DNA of 64,000 nucleotides from Bacillus sp. B-jedd (GTDB taxonomy: Bacteria; Bacillota; Bacilli; Bacillales; Cytobacillaceae). Within the stretch, counting starts at the first letter, position 1; the number at the start of each line of letters is the position of its first letter. This document shows positions 60,811-64,000 of the stretch, in pieces. The stretch is from assembly GCF_000821085.1 (NCBI RefSeq), contig NZ_CCXR01000001.1:765001-829000 (forward strand), given 5' to 3'. Under the pieces are notes generated by a model. The model was not told where the DNA came from, did no database searches, and was given only the letters and a program-made list of their open reading frames with translations. A program made the position numbers and the translations under genes.

Positions 60811-60846
60811 AAAAGCCCTTCCCAGTAAAACCGGGAGGGGCTTTTT
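60811..60846. terminator. Terminator of the late operon
   Basis: AAAAGCCCTTCCC pairs with GGGAGGGGCTTTTT. It lies between convergent endolysin and accessory genes. Confidence 0.88.
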
Positions 60847-60852
60847 AAATAA

Positions 60853-61356
60853 CTAAAGGATTTCGTCCAAAAGTATTTTATCTTTAAACTTTTGATATTC
60901 TGAATATGCTTCATCGACATATTGTATTCCTTCTAAATCTAGAAAAGCCCCATCTAATGTAAGCCTTGTAATTTGGATAGAGTCAGGATAATTAGATATC
61001 TGTATCAATGAGTTTTCAGTAATATCAAAAGTGTAAACATTACCGCCAACCTGGACCGTTCCATCACCAAAACCTATAATTACCGCCAATTTTGCATTAC
61101 TCAACCAGGTGATAAATTTGGGTATGTTTCCGCGCTCATCAGGTTTAACCAGCTCAGTAATGTATCCAGTTTCTAGATTATAAAGGTATAATGAGCCCCA
61201 CTCCTCCCATTCCAAAGGAGAAATATAGGCGGCGAACTTTTCATCTGGTGAATATTCGGGTATTGAGGGAGAATTATCCGTAATAACTGTTTCTTTTCCT
61301 TTGCTGTCTACCTGGATAATTTCATTTCTGTTTTCATCAAAAATTAACTTATACAC
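60853..61356 (-). CDS. Predicted beta-propeller-like accessory protein (DUF4652-like)
   Basis: This 167-residue protein has blade-like strand repeats (DEKFAAYISPLEWEEWGSLY, LYNLETGYITELVKPDERGN, YTFDITENSLIQISNYPDS). It recalls DUF4652 or TolB/WD40-like short propellers. GTG 61356 with GAAGGAAGTGACAATA is chosen over 61365. It overlaps the nuclease gene, so the two are translationally coupled. The role is unknown; a regulator or sensor partner of the nuclease is possible. Confidence 0.68.
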   Translation of the reverse strand: MYKLIFDENRNEIIQVDSKGKETVITDNSPSIPEYSPDEKFAAYISPLEWEEWGSLYLYNLETGYITELVKPDERGNIPKFITWLSNAKLAVIIGFGDGTVQVGGNVYTFDITENSLIQISNYPDSIQITRLTLDGAFLDLEGIQYVDEAYSEYQKFKDKILLDEIL

Positions 61357-61807
61357 TATTGTCACTTCCTTCTGGCAATTCTCCTGTTAATAGTATGTTC
61401 TTTGTTTCAGGAAAGGCGTAAATGATTTCTTCAATTGCAGCTAAGGGTAGGGTAATTATTTTAAATGGTCTGCTTTTTTCAAGAAATTCCAAAAATTCGA
61501 TTTGACTAGCCGTTGGATTCAGTGGAATAACTAATACCCAAAAATCAGGTGAATGTTGAGAAGCAGTATCAACTTCATTTGCTAAGGTCGTCGTACTGGG
61601 GAATCTTAACCATTTTTTACATTGAAAAATCCATTTTCTTTCATAGCCCATATTAAAAGGTAATTCTTCGTATGTATAGGCAACAACATCTCTTCCTTTA
61701 TCGCCGCCGCCGCGCCCAAACCAATCACGATTTCTAAAATTAATCTTTGATAGAGTATAATGTACAAATTTCTCGAAATGGGAATGATCAACTTCTTTCC
61801 AGTTCAT
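61349..61807 (-). CDS. Mrr-like restriction-endonuclease-fold protein
   Basis: This 152-residue protein shows the PD-(D/E)xK nuclease pattern. It has HFEKFVHYTLSKINFRNRDW, then GRGGGDKGRDVVAYTYEE with the catalytic Asp, and RKWIFQCKKW with Q-x-K. The C-terminal part is a Rossmann-like alpha/beta segment (PDFWVLVIPLN). Mrr-like proteins cleave modified or foreign DNA. It is the first gene of a two-gene leftward cassette in the prophage accessory region, a common location of antiphage genes. Defence function is inferred. Confidence 0.8.
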   Translation of the reverse strand: MNWKEVDHSHFEKFVHYTLSKINFRNRDWFGRGGGDKGRDVVAYTYEELPFNMGYERKWIFQCKKWLRFPSTTTLANEVDTASQHSPDFWVLVIPLNPTASQIEFLEFLEKSRPFKIITLPLAAIEEIIYAFPETKNILLTGELPEGSDNSV

Positions 61808-61901
61808 CGATAGTAGTGCCCCCCGTAAGTGTATTTAATTTATACTATCATTATTACATGAAATAGATAAACCCTCACCGACCGGGAGGGGCTTTTTTAG
61901 A

Positions 61902-62207
61902 TTAACTTTTATGTCGGATATGTTTAGTCTTTTTTAAATACCAGGATTTAAGCATACGATGCAAGTCATCAGAGGCCTTGCTATTTATAGCCTTAAAAAC
62001 ATCCTCCACTACGATTGGCTTTCCCTCGATTGTATATCCACTATCATTCAAGTTTTTTGCAGTTTTAGCAGCGCTGTTTGTATAAGCGTATTCCACCAGC
62101 ATCTTCTTTTCCAAAGTTGGGGTTTCGTAGTTCTCAACTAAATCAATGTAATAAGCCATTTTTGTAATTTCGTCTTTTGCCCTCTGGACCGTCATCATAT
62201 TCCTCAT
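61902..62207 (-). CDS. Phage accessory protein of unknown function (101 residues)
   Basis: CCAGGAGGGATATT precedes the ATG. The product is helical (QRAKDEITKMAYYIDLVENY, NSAAKTAKNLNDSGYTIEGK) and basic at the end. No family is recognised. It is oriented leftward with the nuclease cassette. Confidence 0.65.
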   Translation of the reverse strand: MRNMMTVQRAKDEITKMAYYIDLVENYETPTLEKKMLVEYAYTNSAAKTAKNLNDSGYTIEGKPIVVEDVFKAINSKASDDLHRMLKSWYLKKTKHIRHKS

Positions 62208-62276
62208 AATATCCCTCCTGGTGACTCAATTCGACAGGAGTTAATATTTTCCTTGTGTCCGTTTTATGTCAAAATA

Positions 62277-62300
62277 AAAATCCCAAGCGATTGGGATTTT
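62277..62300. terminator. Bidirectional terminator hairpin
   Basis: AAAATCCCAA pairs exactly with TTGGGATTTT around GCGA. Confidence 0.82.
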
Positions 62301-62547
62301 AAAACGGCAGGTTGTCCGTAGGGATGACATCCAGCTGCCTAACTTTATCGGTGATATCTTCAGTGTCTTCTAAAGTAACTCTAAACATTTCCAGTTTGTA
62401 TAGTTCTTTCCTTAGCTGACGAAGGAAGTCAAAGGCTACTTCTTCCGGCCTCCTGCCTCGCAATGGAAAGATGCCACTGTTTTCTCCTTTGACCCCTAGA
62501 CCTGAGATGTATTCAATTCTGATCAGGACGGATCGATAGTAATCCAT
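62299..62547 (-). CDS. Phage accessory protein of unknown function (82 residues)
   Basis: The product starts DYYRSVLIRIEYISGLGVKG and has a helical middle (EEVAFDFLRQLRKELYKLEM). AGAAAGGATTCTCACC precedes the ATG. No family is recognised. It follows the next listed gene in a leftward operon. Confidence 0.62.
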   Translation of the reverse strand: MDYYRSVLIRIEYISGLGVKGENSGIFPLRGRRPEEVAFDFLRQLRKELYKLEMFRVTLEDTEDITDKVRQLDVIPTDNLPF

Positions 62548-62564
62548 GGTGAGAATCCTTTCTA

Positions 62565-62912
62565 CTAAAACATTTGCTTGATAAATTTTTTATAGAACTT
62601 GTCATTCAGCTGGAGCAGGCTGCGGTTTCCGTCTTTAAACTCGATTGCAACCACATGGATGCCTTTTGATTTTGCGGATAGACCAGCTAGCCAGCCGACT
62701 GGGCCCAAGATAAGTCCTCCTACAAAAGCCCTTCCTACCGCGCTCACCGCGCTTTTCCGCTTTGTTTCATCTAACAATTCATACTCTTCAACATTGTCAG
62801 TATCCAATGGGACTGAGCTGAATACTCCCTTAATAACGCTTAGTGTGCCCGAAAGATTTGTAGTGATTTCACAGCCCTCATATTCACCTGCAATTACTTT
62901 GTTTTTTGCCAT
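62565..62912 (-). CDS. Phage accessory protein with hydrophobic Gly-rich segment (115 residues)
   Basis: ATG 62912 with AAAAGGGGGAAGAGAAT is used. A Gly/Ala-rich segment (AVGRAFVGGLILGPVGWLAG) may be a membrane hairpin, flanked by beta-rich parts like short SHOCT/PH-type domains. Similar proteins occur near the right end of Bacillus prophages. No function is known. Confidence 0.65.
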   Translation of the reverse strand: MAKNKVIAGEYEGCEITTNLSGTLSVIKGVFSSVPLDTDNVEEYELLDETKRKSAVSAVGRAFVGGLILGPVGWLAGLSAKSKGIHVVAIEFKDGNRSLLQLNDKFYKKFIKQMF

Positions 62913-62999
62913 ATTCTCTTCCCCCTTTTTAAACAGCATCATATAACTGAGCATATCATACGAGGAATTATTTGGTAAGATTCCTTTCAATCATAAACT

Positions 63000-63017
63000 G
63001 GTATTACCGGTAATACC
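63000..63017. promoter_or_regulatory. Perfect 18-bp operator-like palindrome
   Basis: GGTATTACCGGTAATACC lies 29 bases before the ribbon-helix-helix-like gene at 63046 and near the divergent leftward gene. A related half-site, GGTAATACC, occurs at its 3' end (63244-63252). It probably binds the protein encoded next to it. Confidence 0.65.
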
Positions 63018-63045
63018 ATGTAGTAAGACGGGAAGGAGGGAAGCC

Positions 63046-63249
63046 GTGAGCAAAAACAAGGTGATTAAGCCTGTTTCATTTAATAAGACAAATGAGCAGG
63101 ATATTAAAATGCTAGGCTACTTAGAGGGAAAGAACTTTAGCGGGTACGTAAAGGATCTCATTCAGGCGGATATCCAGCGTCGGGAATCGGCTCTGAAAGT
63201 CGTACAGAGGACCGGGGAGGGCGGTATAAAGATTGTGGTGGGGAGGTAA
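63046..63249 (+). CDS. Small ribbon-helix-helix-like DNA-binding protein (67 residues)
   Basis: The start is GTG with GGAAGGAGGGAAGCC. KPVSFNKTNEQDIKMLGYLE and FSGYVKDLIQADIQRRES give a strand-helix-helix pattern typical of RHH proteins. With the perfect palindrome upstream it is likely autoregulated. Its position near the phage end permits a role in excision or partition, but this is open. Confidence 0.68.
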   Translation: MSKNKVIKPVSFNKTNEQDIKMLGYLEGKNFSGYVKDLIQADIQRRESALKVVQRTGEGGIKIVVGR

Positions 63250-63275
63250 TACCGCCCTCCTCCACCGTCCCCTAC

Positions 63276-63306
63276 TGTTACAAAGTAACACGGTTGACAC
63301 TGTCAA
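63276..63306. promoter_or_regulatory. Two palindromes before the second small regulator gene
   Basis: TGTTACAAAGTAACA (63276-63290) and TTGACACTGTCAA (63294-63306) are each near-perfect inverted repeats. The second contains a TTGACA -35-like element. They look like operators for the gene at 63340. Confidence 0.5.
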
Positions 63307-63339
63307 TTGGCAAGAAAATTTCAAAAGGGAGGCCGAACA

Positions 63340-63621
63340 ATGATAGAAGGGAAGGGGTTAGGCGGAAAGAAAGTGAACCGGGTAAACGTGTCTCTATCCA
63401 ATGCTTGTAATCGAAAACTAAATCAGTTGGCCACAGCTTGCAACATGCGCCCGACCACCTTGGCAGGTCTGCTGGTTGAAAGGTGCCTGGATTCAGCTGA
63501 CGTGATTGCCGACCTGCAGAGGGAGCATTGCCTCCACTCCGCTTATAAAATCATGCCGGTTAAAAGAGGTAGCGAGTTAGTTTACCTTTTGAACGACAAC
63601 CGCAGGGAGGACTTCCGATGA
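63340..63621 (+). CDS. Second RHH/CopG-like phage protein (93 residues)
   Basis: ATG 63340 follows GGGAGGCCGAACA. NRVNVSLSNACNRKLNQLAT and RPTTLAGLLVERCLDSAD fit a ribbon-helix-helix fold with a C-terminal extension. It overlaps the next gene by four bases. Its target is unknown. Confidence 0.65.
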   Translation: MIEGKGLGGKKVNRVNVSLSNACNRKLNQLATACNMRPTTLAGLLVERCLDSADVIADLQREHCLHSAYKIMPVKRGSELVYLLNDNRREDFR

Positions 63622-63863
63622 GCTGGGTAAGCTTTTTGAGTGGTGCACTAGTCACAGCATTTGCCTACGGCTTGTTTATTGGCAGCGAGCAGGTTTCTGA
63701 TCCAGAAGAGGATGAAGATGAATTAGAGGTCAGCGACTATTCCGGAAGGAACGTCACCCTGTCATGCCAGACCTGCCGGAAGTTAAAAAGACACAGGGAA
63801 GTACAGCCAAACCTGTACCAATGCTCAAAGTGTAAGCGCCAAGTGGATTTAAGAATATCATAA
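63618..63863 (+). CDS. Single-pass membrane protein with zinc ribbon (81 residues)
   Basis: One N-terminal helix (WVSFLSGALVTAFAYGLFIG) is followed by an acidic linker and a CxxC pair set (CQTCRK...CSKCKR). The start overlaps the previous stop (ATGA), after a GGGAGGACTTCCG site. It is the last phage gene before the junction. In other Bacillus prophages I recall longer genes (FtsK-like) after such proteins; none is present here. Confidence 0.65.
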   Translation: MSWVSFLSGALVTAFAYGLFIGSEQVSDPEEDEDELEVSDYSGRNVTLSCQTCRKLKRHREVQPNLYQCSKCKRQVDLRIS

Positions 63864-63884
63864 CGATTGACCAAAATACTTATG

Positions 63885-63905
63885 CACTTCCATAACTTAT
63901 GAGGG
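63885..63905. other. Right prophage junction (attR) in comK
   Basis: Phage sequence ends and comK coding sequence begins at about 63895-63898. ATAAC at 63892-63896 is shared with the left junction. The in-frame sequence upstream of comK meets a stop (TGA at 63871) without a start codon. Confidence 0.65.
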
Positions 63906-64000
63906 CAGAAAAGACGGCACAAGACAGCTGATTGGCATCACTCATAAAGTTCCCATTGTCATCGACTCCACGAACTTCATCTATTTTTTCCCCACTACAT
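63895..64000 (+). pseudogene. comK: comK fragment, 5' part missing, continues beyond window
   Basis: The frame starting at 63895 reads T-Y-E-G-R-K-D-G-T, then ITHKVPIVIDSTNFIYFFPT. B. subtilis ComK from about residue 61 reads S-Y-A-G-R-K-A-G-T, then ISHKPPIMVDPSNQIFLFPT. ComK is the master regulator of competence. No start codon precedes the fragment. The break lies where A118-type phages are known to insert in Listeria comK (GGA near codon 63). The 5' part of comK is not in this window. Confidence 0.87.

Larger units (their letters stand above)
26583..63896. mobile_element. Integrated siphovirus-type prophage, about 37.3 kb
   Basis: A continuous set of phage modules lies between interrupted yhbH and a 5'-truncated comK. 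The order is integrase and lysogeny control, replication and early genes, late regulator, packaging, head, tail, lysis and accessory genes. All essential structural modules appear present. Genes run rightward except the integrase/repressor block (26631-29816) and the block after the endolysin (60853-62912). The two flanks are different host genes, which simple integration does not explain. Confidence 0.93.

Noticed and set aside
1..64000. CRISPR array
   Set aside because: No series of identical direct repeats with unique spacers was seen. The regular repeats found are within the tape measure and DnaD-type genes.
63870..64000. yhbH 3' half at the right junction
   Set aside because: The expected continuation of YhbH after N-Q-Y-N was looked for and is not present. 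The sequence matches ComK instead.

Overview
The window joins two kinds of DNA. Bases 1 to about 26,580 are chromosome of a spore-forming member of the Bacillaceae. The evidence is a Vpr-like S8 protease, a GlpP antiterminator with its leader sites, PrkA and YhbH sporulation proteins, epoxyqueuosine reductase, AGGAGG-type ribosome binding sites and GC-rich Bacillus-type intergenic repeats. The genus cannot be fixed by eye. Bases about 26,583 to 63,896 are a nearly complete siphovirus-type prophage with HK97-like head genes and cos-type packaging. The last roughly 105 bases encode the middle of the competence regulator ComK, without its 5' part.

Chromosomal part. After a truncated secreted protease comes a glycerol-phosphate island. 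Four transcription units each begin with a related leader: an AGAGA(N)xGGAGA-like box followed directly by a strong rho-independent terminator. They are glpD; a 1005-residue secreted protein with lamin-tail and Fn3-type regions; a Ugp-type ABC transporter without its own ATPase, with a TIM-barrel enzyme; and a HAD phosphatase. The gene for GlpP, the antiterminator known to act on such leaders in B. subtilis, lies at 15,106-15,672. The island is therefore read as an enlarged GlpP regulon for taking up and using glycerol-3-phosphate or its diesters. Next come MgtC/SapB, small membrane or unknown proteins, tRNA-Gly(UCC), a B3/4-domain protein, QueG, an amidase, TrmL, a nitroreductase, PrkA, a small hydrophilic protein and a YhbH that has lost its C-terminus. 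Palindromic repeats with terminal inverted repeats lie between several of these genes.

Prophage part, left to right: a large serine integrase, a membrane protein, ImmA/IrrE protease and CI-like repressor (leftward); a divergent control region with a 40-bp symmetric operator; early and replication genes (Cro-like protein, DnaD-type initiator with internal 21-bp repeats, a small tyrosine recombinase, an MmcB-like protein, a DNA methyltransferase, a PP-loop PAPS-reductase-like protein and many small ORFs); an ArpU-type late regulator; HNH endonuclease and probable cos site; terminase, portal, protease and capsid; head-tail connectors; tail tube, a gpG/gpGT -1 frameshift, tape measure and baseplate; holin and GH25 endolysin. 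A leftward accessory cassette (Mrr-like nuclease plus a predicted propeller protein and three unknown genes) and a rightward group of small DNA-binding or membrane proteins complete it.

The most unusual feature is the pair of junctions. The integrase end interrupts yhbH, while the other end enters comK. One integration cannot give this. It suggests recombination between two prophages, an integrase-mediated deletion or inversion, or a misassembly.
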